The notes below the pieces were generated by a model. That model saw only the letters and a program-made list of their open reading frames with translations, did no database searches and was not told the DNA's origin. Of a stretch of DNA of 14,557 nucleotides, positions 1-6,577 are shown in pieces; positions within the stretch are counted from its first letter, which is position 1; each line of letters opens with the position of its first letter. Made by a program: the position numbers and the translations under genes. The DNA comes from an uncultured Acidobacteriota bacterium (GTDB lineage: Bacteria; Acidobacteriota; Terriglobia; Bryobacterales; Bryobacteraceae). The DNA lies in assembly GCA_937952345.1 (NCBI GenBank), contig CALFYN010000317.1:1-14557 (forward strand), read 5' to 3'.

Positions 1-271
1 CACAACGACGGCAGCCGATACAGCGGGAAATGTCGAGTCCGTAGCCGAACTCCACGCCTGGCTGCGGCCCCGTTTCGGAGACGGAGACGCTCAGCCCCTT
101 CTCCGCGTATTCCTTTTCCATATCCGCCACCGCCTTGCGAAGCCGGTCCTTCGGCATTTCATACAGCCGCTGTGGTCCGCAAGCTGTCATGATCCAACCG
201 GCAATTCCCGCCGCCGAGGAGGCGAAGAACATTCTGCGGTTCACACCCGCGTTATTGTTTTCGGGTTCCAT
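1..271 (-). CDS. Tat-type [4Fe-4S] ferredoxin-like electron-transfer subunit, partial (3' end outside window)
   Basis: Translating the minus strand from the ATG at 271 gives 90 residues that run off the left edge. The N-terminus has a twin-arginine signal (NRRMFF, residues 11-16), a hydrophobic stretch and MTACG around residues 28-32, which could be a weak lipobox. The last visible residues, DISRCIGCRRC, are the start of a CxxCxxC [4Fe-4S] ligand motif. This layout is typical of the Fe-S subunits of complex iron-sulfur molybdoenzymes and Nrf/Qrc/Psr-type quinone complexes, which pass electrons between a catalytic subunit and an NrfD-like membrane subunit. A good Shine-Dalgarno (AGGA, 278-281, 6 nt spacing) lies inside the end of the cytochrome gene, and the two frames overlap by 20 nt, so translation is probably coupled. 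The cluster count and partner enzyme lie outside the window, so the exact complex is unknown. Confidence 0.85.
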   Translation of the reverse strand, partial: MEPENNNAGVNRRMFFASSAAGIAGWIMTACGPQRLYEMPKDRLRKAVADMEKEYAEKGLSVSVSETGPQPGVEFGYGLDISRCIGCRRC

Positions 272-788
272 GGGCCGTCCTGATTTCTTTCGTTTGTTCT
301 CGCCCGCGACTGGGAGGAATCGGCGCAGGTTCCGGCCGCAACGCACGGAATCGTGGCTGATGCGGATTATGGCAATGGGCGCATAGCAAATAGCGCTTTG
401 CACCGTTCCACTGGCCTGTTCGCTTTCCGTGAACTCCCGCGCGCCAGTCGCGCAGCTTCTCTCCATGACACTGTCCGCACAACCGGTAGGATTCGTTGAA
501 AGAAACCCTCTCCCCACTTGCCAGGTGCAGCCAGTCCCGATTCGTGGCATCGTGACAATCCAGGCACCAACGGTGTTCTTCGTCATGCCGTAGCACGACC
601 TCCGCATGCATTCCCAACTCCCGGCGCGTCCGGTTCGCGGGCATGCCTTCATGGCACGAGGTGCATGGAAAAATCCCCTCGCTGAAGGGAGGCGGCGGCA
701 CTTCCACGTGCTGCTGCGGCTTCTGCGCCGCCGCACTGCCTGCCAGCAGGACCGCGAGTGCCGTGATGTTTAGCGCAGCGTTCTGCAT
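252..788 (-). CDS. Exported tetrahaem c-type cytochrome
   Basis: The 178-residue product has an N-terminal signal peptide (hydrophobic residues 8-20, likely cut near AAA-Q at 21-22) and four CXXCH haem c motifs: CTSCH (42-46), CLDCH (75-79), CGQCH (104-108) and CAHCH (136-140). The last is followed by NPH, common in cytochrome c3-like and doubled-CXXCH families. It should be a periplasmic electron carrier. A strong Shine-Dalgarno AAGGAG (796-801) 7 nt upstream supports the start. The tail after residue 150 is rich in proline and basic residues and has no haem motif. It is the third gene of the operon, 15 nt after the cyclic-nucleotide-fold gene, and overlaps the Fe-S subunit gene by 20 nt, so the two products are likely partners in one quinone-linked respiratory complex. 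The exact family is not assigned. Confidence 0.9.
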   Translation of the reverse strand: MQNAALNITALAVLLAGSAAAQKPQQHVEVPPPPFSEGIFPCTSCHEGMPANRTRRELGMHAEVVLRHDEEHRWCLDCHDATNRDWLHLASGERVSFNESYRLCGQCHGEKLRDWRAGVHGKRTGQWNGAKRYLLCAHCHNPHQPRFRALRPEPAPIPPSRGREQTKEIRTAHGTRKQ

Positions 789-803
789 CGCCTCGCTCCT
801 TGG

Positions 804-1274
804 TCAGTGATCTCGCATCTCAATCCCGCGTTGCATTTCACGCAGCCACATTGCCTGGAACAACTGCAACCGCTGCCCCATCACCGACGCCACATTCAGG
901 CTCACCGTGTAGCCGATGGAAGGATCCGCCGCGAACAACTCCTTCAGCGCTTCGCGCGATAGCGCGATCATCTCTGTCTCTACTGACGCGGTCGCTTTCA
1001 ACGTGAAGCGGTAGGGGGGGATGAGCGCGGACCATCCGACGGTCTGTCCCGGACCCATTTCTTCCACCAGGACACTCTCTTCCTTTCCGCGCACCTTCAT
1101 TGGCAAGGTGAGACGCACCTGGCCGTGTTCGATGATGAAGATGCGATCCGCCTGCTCCCCCAAGGCGAACAGTTGCGCTCCACTGCGCAGCGTAATCCTG
1201 CTGCCCAGCATCAGCGCCTCCCGAACCTGATCGTCCTCCAATCCGTGCAAGAGATCCGGCTGTCCGTTGTGCAT
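804..1274 (-). CDS. Stand-alone cyclic-nucleotide-binding-fold (Crp/Fnr N-domain) protein without HTH
   Basis: From the ATG at 1274 the product is 156 residues. The frame is open back to 1382, but AAAGGAGA (1281-1288) sits 7 nt before this ATG and overlaps the stop codon of the preceding gene, so 1274 is chosen. Residues 20-115 have the Crp/Fnr beta-barrel pattern (RSGAQLFALGEQADRIFIIEHG, split around residues 30-51), followed by a long helix (about 120-150) like the Crp dimer helix. The protein then ends where the helix-turn-helix would begin. The phosphate-binding cassette reads VGWSAL then LKATA, where cAMP binders have FGExAL and RxA, so the usual Glu and Arg are not evident. It has no cysteine, so it cannot carry an FNR-type Fe-S cluster. 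It may be a regulatory or structural part of the neighbouring redox complex; this role is inferred. Confidence 0.8.
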   Translation of the reverse strand: MHNGQPDLLHGLEDDQVREALMLGSRITLRSGAQLFALGEQADRIFIIEHGQVRLTLPMKVRGKEESVLVEEMGPGQTVGWSALIPPYRFTLKATASVETEMIALSREALKELFAADPSIGYTVSLNVASVMGQRLQLFQAMWLREMQRGIEMRDH

Positions 1275-1287
1275 TGGTGTTCTCCTT

Positions 1288-1608
1288 TTACTGCACCAGA
1301 GGTGAGATGGTCCGGCTGTGCAACAAATCGGGGGAAGGCGCCGAGAGGAACGACTGAGCCGCCGCGTGCTCCAGACGCACATGGTTCTCGATTTGCATCA
1401 GCAGCACTTCCACGGGCACCTGCGTTTCGGTGACCCGCGGACTGACAGAGTAATCCACGAAGAATTGCGGCACCGGAAGCGAAGCCGCGGGGTCTGGCTT
1501 AGGCTTTTGAGGCTCGGCTTCTCCGGATCGTGTGGCAGCACCGAATGCCGCTGCCATGATGCCCAAGGCGAACATGCTCATGCATGCAATCATCAAGAAC
1601 ATTTCCAT
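1288..1608 (-). CDS. Small membrane-anchored protein of unknown function, first gene of operon
   Basis: The product is 106 residues from the ATG at 1608. A longer frame reaches 1662, but GGAGGAA (1617-1623) lies 8 nt before 1608, the predicted sigma54 transcript starts close to 1624, and the protein then begins directly with a hydrophobic helix (residues 1-24), so the shorter form is preferred. After the membrane anchor comes a Pro/Lys/Glu-rich linker (about 28-45) and a soluble part with an amphipathic stretch (VEVLLMQIENHVRLEHAAAQ, around residues 71-90). I recognise no family and see no metal-binding or haem motif. It is the promoter-proximal gene, 13 nt before the cyclic-nucleotide-fold gene. 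A short single-helix protein leading a cytochrome operon could be an assembly or anchoring subunit, but that is only a guess from position. Confidence 0.7.
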   Translation of the reverse strand: MEMFLMIACMSMFALGIMAAAFGAATRSGEAEPQKPKPDPAASLPVPQFFVDYSVSPRVTETQVPVEVLLMQIENHVRLEHAAAQSFLSAPSPDLLHSRTISPLVQ

Positions 1609-1634
1609 GTGGGTAGTTCCTCCGGCGCCCCTAA

Positions 1635-1650
1635 TGCAACCCGGCTGCCA
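1635..1650 (-). promoter_or_regulatory. Predicted sigma54 (-24/-12) promoter for the cytochrome operon
   Basis: On the minus strand this reads TGGCAGCCGGGTTGCA. It matches the sigma54 consensus TGGCACG-N4-TTGC in the invariant GG and GC, with exactly 10 nt between them, plus the flanking T, CA and TT. The -12 GC lies at 1636-1637, so transcription should begin near 1624. That leaves a leader of about 16 nt starting at the GGAGGAA ribosome binding site of the first gene, which is short but workable. An NtrC-family activator is encoded 2 kb away and candidate enhancer sites lie at a suitable distance upstream. Confidence 0.7.
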
Positions 1651-1713
1651 ATTCAGAAACACGCCAAAATTGCCGCAAACGATGGCAATCCGGGACGTCG
1701 ACTGGCCAGGAGC

Positions 1714-1728
1714 CTGACATTTTGTCAG
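1714..1728. promoter_or_regulatory. Candidate activator binding site 1 (enhancer palindrome)
   Basis: CTGACATTTTGTCAG is a perfect inverted repeat (CTGACA-TTT-TGTCAG) centred at 1721, about 97 bp upstream of the predicted sigma54 transcription start. Dyads of this length and placement are typical of upstream activating sequences bound by Fis-type HTH domains of NtrC-family regulators. The regulator encoded at 3669 is the obvious candidate to bind it; this is inference. Confidence 0.65.
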
Positions 1729-1735
1729 TCCACAT

Positions 1736-1750
1736 CTGACAAAACGTCAG
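1736..1750. promoter_or_regulatory. Candidate activator binding site 2 (enhancer palindrome)
   Basis: CTGACAAAACGTCAG repeats the CTGAC-N5-GTCAG dyad of site 1. Its centre (1743) is 22 bp from that of site 1, about two helical turns, so two dimers would bind on the same DNA face. It also ends 3 bp before the predicted -35 box of the kinase gene, so binding here could affect that promoter too. A further half-site, CTGACA, occurs at 1773-1778. Confidence 0.65.
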
Positions 1751-1753
1751 CCA

Positions 1754-1782
1754 TTGACGGAATCTCTGGAATCTGACATCAT
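1754..1782 (+). promoter_or_regulatory. Possible sigma70-type promoter for the histidine kinase gene
   Basis: TTGACG (1754-1759, 5 of 6 consensus bases) is followed after exactly 17 bp by CATCAT (1777-1782, 4 of 6). Transcription would begin near 1789, about 15 nt before the ATG at 1804. The spacer contains a CTGACA half-site of the enhancer motif, so autoregulation by the paired response regulator is possible. The -10 match is modest. Confidence 0.4.
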
Positions 1783-1803
1783 TCCTCCAGTTCCGGTGCA
1801 TCC

Positions 1804-3672
1804 ATGAAGCTGCACTACTCCGATATGACCTTGGGGTTGGTGGTAGGCATCGCAGGCGCTGTCGTGGTTGCCTGCGCTACGGGGGCGTATCTCTATTCCG
1901 GGCATCACTTCGATAGCCTGCTCGAAACCGCTCGATCCACCGCGTTAACGCAAGGCGACTTGATTCGCGTGGCTCTTGAACATCAGATGATAGAGAACGA
2001 CCGGAGCCTCATCGCCCGAATGATCGAGAGTTTCGGGCGCCAACCGCGCGTCGAGCGCGTGGTGCTGCTCGACCGCAACGGCCTCAAGCGTTACTCCGGC
2101 GGGCCTCGTGTACTGGAGGAACTGAGCCTGGATTCTCCCACCTGTCAGGCGTGCCATCAGTATGCACCGGAACAGCGCAGCACCAGCCGAGTCATCGAGA
2201 CGAAGGGTGGCACGGTCCTGCGGACGGTGATCCCGATCCACAACAGAGAAGCGTGTCACGCCTGTCACGATCCCGGCCACAAGATTAATGGGATTCTGCT
2301 GCTCGACTACGATGCCGGGGAAATCCACGCGACGATGTCCAAGGATCTTCGGTGGCTCGTCGGCGGGAGCACGTTCCTCGCCCTTGCACTGGTGGGCGTC
2401 ATCGCGCTCGTGTACCGGGTCGCCGTTTTGCGCAGGCTGCAGCGGTTCGAGACGACAGCCCGGCAGATTGCCTCCGGAGATCTGGAGAAGCGGGTTCCCG
2501 CCGATGGGAGCGACATCGTGGCTTGGCTCGCGCAGGAGTTCAATACGATGGCGGACTCCGTCACCGGCCTGGTGGGAGAGGTGCGTCATCAGCGCGAGCG
2601 CCTGGAGAACGTCATCAACAGCATCGATGACGGCATCGTCGTGCTGGACGGCCAACGCAAAGTCCTCGCCGCTAATGAAGCGTTTCTGAAACGAGCCGGA
2701 CGCTCTCGTCCGCAGGCCATCGGGAATTGCTGTCTGGACCTTGCTCCGGGAATGTGCAGTGTCCACGATTGTCCCACTCACGCCTGCCTCCATACTGGCG
2801 GGAGCCAGGTGAGAGTCTGCGAGCGGCGCACCTCGGATGGGGACAGTGCCTGGGAAGAGATCCACGCTTCTCCCGTCCTCGATTCCACTGGTAACCTGAC
2901 GCAGGTCGTGGAGGTCTGGCGCGATATCTCGGAACGGCGCCAGGCCGAAGCAAGACTTGCCGAATCGCACCGCCTCGCTTCGTTGGGTATGCTTGCTTCT
3001 GGTTTCTCGCACGAACTCAACACACCCTTGGCCACCGTCCTGACGTGTGTTGAAGGCATCCTCCGCGATTGTCCCTCTCCCGTGGAGGCGTCAACTCCAC
3101 TGGCCAGAATCCGCGAGAGCGCGCTCATTGCAAGAGACCAGATTCTGAGATGCCGCGGCACCACGCAGCACTTTCTACGCTTGTCACGGGGACGCACCGC
3201 CTCAGGGGGGATTGTTGATCTCAATGCTACGGTTGCTTCCGTGGAGAGATTGGTAGGTCCAACGGCGAGATCCCACTCGGTTCATGTGGAAGTGCAGCCT
3301 CTGCCGCAGGCAGTCCACATCCGCGCGGACGAGGCTGATTTGCAGCACGCTCTCGTGAATCTGCTTCTCAATGCCATACAGGCTTCGAAGTCTGGAGACA
3401 CCGTCGTACTGTGCATGCAGCCCGGCGAGCGCATCCGCATCCGCGTTTCCGATAGCGGCTGCGGCATCCCCGCGAACCATCTGAAACAGATCTTCGAGCC
3501 CTTCTTCAGTCTCCGCTCCGGCGGCACGGGACTCGGCCTCTTCCTCTCGCTCGACTTTGTCCGCCGTTGGGGTGGAGATATTCAGGTGCAGAGTACCGTA
3601 GGCAAGGGCTCCACATTCGAAATCATCATGCCTGCAATGTCTCCAATGGAGGAAGCGACGGCAACCTCATGA
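1804..3672 (+). CDS. Membrane sensor histidine kinase with dihaem-type periplasmic sensor, HAMP and Cys-rich PAS
   Basis: The product has 622 residues. TM1 (about 10-31) and TM2 (about 184-206) flank a periplasmic domain of roughly 150 residues containing two CXXCH haem c motifs, CQACH (114-118) and CHACH (151-155). HAMP follows (about 206-258), then PAS (about 265-375) with cysteines at 309, 310, 318, 323, 328 and 339 interleaved with His 321, 326 and 330. The kinase core has an H-box with phospho-acceptor H403 (FSHELNTPL), an N-box (NLLLNA, N523), G1 (DSGCGIP, 550-556) and G2 (GGTGLGL, 573-579). All catalytic motifs are intact, so it should autophosphorylate and pass phosphate to the regulator encoded next, with which it overlaps by ATGA. 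Covalent haem on the outer face suggests it senses redox state, a gas or an electron acceptor; the signal itself is unknown. The Shine-Dalgarno is weak (GGTG, 1795-1798). Confidence 0.93.
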   Translation: MKLHYSDMTLGLVVGIAGAVVVACATGAYLYSGHHFDSLLETARSTALTQGDLIRVALEHQMIENDRSLIARMIESFGRQPRVERVVLLDRNGLKRYSGGPRVLEELSLDSPTCQACHQYAPEQRSTSRVIETKGGTVLRTVIPIHNREACHACHDPGHKINGILLLDYDAGEIHATMSKDLRWLVGGSTFLALALVGVIALVYRVAVLRRLQRFETTARQIASGDLEKRVPADGSDIVAWLAQEFNTMADSVTGLVGEVRHQRERLENVINSIDDGIVVLDGQRKVLAANEAFLKRAGRSRPQAIGNCCLDLAPGMCSVHDCPTHACLHTGGSQVRVCERRTSDGDSAWEEIHASPVLDSTGNLTQVVEVWRDISERRQAEARLAESHRLASLGMLASGFSHELNTPLATVLTCVEGILRDCPSPVEASTPLARIRESALIARDQILRCRGTTQHFLRLSRGRTASGGIVDLNATVASVERLVGPTARSHSVHVEVQPLPQAVHIRADEADLQHALVNLLLNAIQASKSGDTVVLCMQPGERIRIRVSDSGCGIPANHLKQIFEPFFSLRSGGTGLGLFLSLDFVRRWGGDIQVQSTVGKGSTFEIIMPAMSPMEEATATS

Positions 3673-5045
3673 ACGCCCCCACGTCCGTACTCCTTGTCGA
3701 CGACGACATGCCATTCCGGCAGGTCATGGCCGGTGAATTGCGCAGGCTCGGCTTTGCTGTGGAGACGGCCGCCTCTGGGGAGGAAGGACTGCGGCGCATC
3801 GCGGAGTGCGAGCCCCATGTGGTGCTGCTCGATTTGCGCCTTCCGGGGTTGGACGGCCTGGAAGTGTTGCGGCGGCTTCAGCAGGAGAAGCGATGCCCTG
3901 AAGTGATCATGCTGACCGGCCATGGCTCCATTGATACGGCGATCGAATCCATCCGGATCGGAGCCTTCGATTATGTGGTGAAGCCATGTCCACTCGATGA
4001 GATCGAATTGCGCATCCAGCGTGCGGTTGAGCGCCGGGCGCTCCGGCAGAGAGCCAATCTTCTCGAGAGAGGCTTGACGCCTCCAGACCTGGCAGGTTCC
4101 TTTGTTGGCGACAGCGTGGAGTTTCGGGGACTGCTCCATCTGATCGAACGCGTTGCCCCCACCGATTCCACAGTTCTGATCGAGGGTGAGACAGGCTCGG
4201 GGAAAGAGCGTGTGGCAAAGATGATCCACGCCCGAAGTTCGCGGCGCGATAGTCCATTTGTCGTAGTGGATTGCGCGGCGCTACAAGAAAGCCTCCTGCA
4301 AAGCGAACTGTTTGGGCATCAACGCGGGGCTTTTACCGGTGCCGACAAAGCGAAACCCGGCCTATTCGAGGTTGCCCACCGCGGCACCATTTTCCTGGAT
4401 GAAATCGGCGAGATCAGCCACGCCACGCAGGTCAGCTTGCTGCGTGTGCTGGATACTTCCACGTTCCGTCATGTAGGAGGGACCGCCGAAGTACAAGTGG
4501 ATGTTCGAGTCATCGCTGCTACGAACCGGGATCTGCCCGCAATGGTCCGGCAAGCAGCATTTCGCGAGGATCTCTACTACCGCCTCAGCACCGTCACTGT
4601 CGAGGTTCCACCCTTGCGAGAGCGTGCCGGCGACGTCGATATGCTCGCCCTCTATTTCCTAAATGCACTCAACCGGCGCTTTTCTTCGAACCGCAAAATC
4701 TCTCCCCCAGCCCTGCGCATGCTGCACGCTCACCATTGGCCGGGCAATGTTCGCGAACTTCGTCACGCCATAGAGTCAGCCATGATCGTCTGCGACGGGC
4801 CGGAAATTCTGCCGGAACATTTGCCCGCGGCGATTCGAAGGGCGGTTTCGGAGAAGCCCGCCGCAGGCCTCCATCATCGGCCGCCTCTTACCCTGGCCGA
4901 CCTCGAGCGAACGCACATCCAGTCCGTCCTTCGTTCGGCCGGCGGGCACCGGGGTAAGGCCGCCAAGATTTTGGGAATCAGTGAGCGAAATCTCTACCGC
5001 AAGCTACGGGAATACGGGCTGCTCACCCACATTAGCGCCTTCTAA
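3669..5045 (+). CDS. NtrC-family sigma54-dependent response regulator
   Basis: The product is 458 residues from the ATG at 3669, which overlaps the kinase stop codon (ATGA). The frame is open to 3567, but the extra residues lie inside the kinase gene and precede the normal receiver start, so 3669 is preferred; GGAGGAAG lies at 3648-3655. Receiver domain (5-120): acidic pair D11/D12, phospho-acceptor D55, T83 and K105. AAA+ domain (about 143-385): Walker A GETGSGKE (173-180), an intact GAFTGA sigma54-contact loop (220-225), Walker B IFLDEIGE (241-248) and the sensor/arginine region FREDLYYRL (298-306). A Fis-type HTH occupies about 410-452. Every element needed to activate sigma54 polymerase is present. 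The likely target is the divergent cytochrome operon, through the paired palindromes at 1714-1750. The last 14 bp overlap the 3' end of the convergent sulfatase gene. Confidence 0.95.
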   Translation: MNAPTSVLLVDDDMPFRQVMAGELRRLGFAVETAASGEEGLRRIAECEPHVVLLDLRLPGLDGLEVLRRLQQEKRCPEVIMLTGHGSIDTAIESIRIGAFDYVVKPCPLDEIELRIQRAVERRALRQRANLLERGLTPPDLAGSFVGDSVEFRGLLHLIERVAPTDSTVLIEGETGSGKERVAKMIHARSSRRDSPFVVVDCAALQESLLQSELFGHQRGAFTGADKAKPGLFEVAHRGTIFLDEIGEISHATQVSLLRVLDTSTFRHVGGTAEVQVDVRVIAATNRDLPAMVRQAAFREDLYYRLSTVTVEVPPLRERAGDVDMLALYFLNALNRRFSSNRKISPPALRMLHAHHWPGNVRELRHAIESAMIVCDGPEILPEHLPAAIRRAVSEKPAAGLHHRPPLTLADLERTHIQSVLRSAGGHRGKAAKILGISERNLYRKLREYGLLTHISAF

Positions 5046-6555
5046 GCACCCGCTGGACACGGTCCGGGGCATTTTCGATCGCTGTTTTGCGCTCCGCCGG
5101 ATCGATATGCGCATACTCCGGTGTCTTCATTCCGGCGATTCGGATAGGCGCCGGCGTATCGGCTCGCCACGCCGTGAGCTGCCTCTTGTAGTCTTCGAGA
5201 CGATCGCGCAACTTCGGGTCAGCAGCGAGATTGAGTTCCTCTTTCGGATCGTTCTTCAAATCGTAGAGCTCGAAATCAGCCGAGAGATTGCGGCTGTTGT
5301 CGATCAGCTTCCAGCGTCCGGTGCGCACCATGGCGGTACGGAGTTGCGAATAGCAGCGGTCTTTCCATTGCGGATCCTGGCCACGCGCGAGCTTGAGGAA
5401 ACTCCGGCCCTGCACACGTTCTGGAACAGGCAGTCCGGCGCTTTCGAGGATCGTGGGGAGCAGATCCGTGTTCTCCACGATCTTGTCGACAACAGCGCCT
5501 TTGTTCTCCGGCGAACCCTTGACCCCGCGCCAGATCAGCGGTACGTGCGACGATCCTTCGTACATGATGCCCTTGAAGAACCGGCCGCGGTCTCCAAGCA
5601 TGTTCCCGTGGTCGGCGGTGAAGAGAATGATGGTATTGTCCGCCATGCCCAGCTTTTCCAGTTCGCCCAACAGCCTTCCGATTTGTTGATCGAGGTGTGC
5701 GATGGCGGCATAGTAGGCGGCGCTCATCACGCGCAGCATCTGTTCGTCGTCGATGTACGACCTCTTGCCGCGCCCTTGCTGCTGCGCGCGCAGTTCCTTG
5801 ATGTTCGCCGGCAGCTTCGGAATGGGAATGGCTTTCGGGTCGTATTTGTGGAACCACGATTCGGGCTCGACACTGGGCGAATGCGGCTTCAGGTAACTGG
5901 TGAAGAGGAACCACGGCTGCTGTTTCCCCTTGCGGTTGCGCAGATATTCGATCGAGCGCTCCGTGAGCCACTGCGTTTCGAAGTCTTCGTCTTTGTACTT
6001 GAAGATGCCGACGTCCTGCCCCAACGGGTCATCGGGCCACGGGCATGTGCCGTCCCGAATATCCCATTTACCCGCGCCCTTGCCATACTTCTTGACCAGA
6101 TGCGCGTTCAATCCGAGTTCGGGCGTGGGGCCCTCGGCGGTGAAGGTCCAGAACTGATCGAAACCATAGGCGAAGCGCCGCGGCGTGTAATGCAGCTTGC
6201 CGCTGATGGCCGTGTGATAGCCGTAGTGCTGGAGGATGGAGGGCAGAAAGATCTCCCCGTCGTGCGCGGGGATGCCGTTCGTGGTTACGCCGATCACGTC
6301 CGCGTAGCGTCCTGTAAATGTGCAGGCGCGTGACGGGGAGCAGACCGGCGCAACGGTGTAGGCTTGCGAGAAGCGTACACCCTGCTTGGCCAGGCGGTCG
6401 AGATTCGGCGTATCCACCACGGGATGTTTCTCCGATCCCATGGCATCCCAGCGCATTTCATCCACCATAATGAAAAGGATGTTCGGCGGGGTCTTCTGTT
6501 GTGCCTGGGCGGCAGTTGCCGCGGCGGTACCGAGGAATTCGCGTCGGGAAAGCAT
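5032..6555 (-). CDS. Tat-exported sulfatase (formylglycine-dependent, CxPxR type)
   Basis: The product is 507 residues from the ATG at 6555; the frame runs to 6705, but the residue run from 6555 starts MLSRREFLG, a twin-arginine signal, so this start is chosen although its Shine-Dalgarno is weak. The mature part follows the sulfatase/alkaline phosphatase fold: metal ligand region IMVDEMRWD (29-37), the formylglycine motif C72-S-P-S-R76, a GK pair at 119-120, TADHG (314-318, second metal site) and K328. Length and motifs are normal for the family. It would cleave sulfate esters in the periplasm after conversion of Cys72 to formylglycine by a maturase encoded elsewhere. The substrate (sulfated glycan, choline sulfate or other) cannot be told from sequence. 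The gene is convergent with, and overlaps by 14 bp, the response regulator gene, and starts 22 bp from the divergent TPR gene. Confidence 0.93.
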   Translation of the reverse strand: MLSRREFLGTAAATAAQAQQKTPPNILFIMVDEMRWDAMGSEKHPVVDTPNLDRLAKQGVRFSQAYTVAPVCSPSRACTFTGRYADVIGVTTNGIPAHDGEIFLPSILQHYGYHTAISGKLHYTPRRFAYGFDQFWTFTAEGPTPELGLNAHLVKKYGKGAGKWDIRDGTCPWPDDPLGQDVGIFKYKDEDFETQWLTERSIEYLRNRKGKQQPWFLFTSYLKPHSPSVEPESWFHKYDPKAIPIPKLPANIKELRAQQQGRGKRSYIDDEQMLRVMSAAYYAAIAHLDQQIGRLLGELEKLGMADNTIILFTADHGNMLGDRGRFFKGIMYEGSSHVPLIWRGVKGSPENKGAVVDKIVENTDLLPTILESAGLPVPERVQGRSFLKLARGQDPQWKDRCYSQLRTAMVRTGRWKLIDNSRNLSADFELYDLKNDPKEELNLAADPKLRDRLEDYKRQLTAWRADTPAPIRIAGMKTPEYAHIDPAERKTAIENAPDRVQRVLRRR

Positions 6556-6561
6556 CTCGGT

Positions 6562-6568
6562 GAGGAGG
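6562..6568 (+). promoter_or_regulatory. Ribosome binding site that fixes the TPR gene start
   Basis: GAGGAGG lies 9 nt before the GTG at 6578. It sits in the 22-bp gap between the sulfatase ATG (6555, minus strand) and the TPR start, so the promoter of the TPR gene must lie inside the sulfatase coding region. It argues against the longer open frame that extends back to 6386. Confidence 0.75.
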
Positions 6569-6577
6569 TTATCACAA

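Noticed and set aside
1275..1382. N-terminal extension of the cyclic-nucleotide-fold gene to 1382
   Set aside because: It overlaps the preceding gene, is Arg/Ser-rich without fold features, and a strong ribosome binding site precedes 1274.
1945..3012. Minus-strand open frame of 355 codons
   Set aside because: It is antisense to the histidine kinase, has no start signal, and shows low-complexity shadow composition.
4981..6333. Plus-strand open frame of 450 codons
   Set aside because: It is antisense to the sulfatase gene, whose motifs and signal peptide are complete, and its translation has no recognisable domain; a GC-rich shadow frame.
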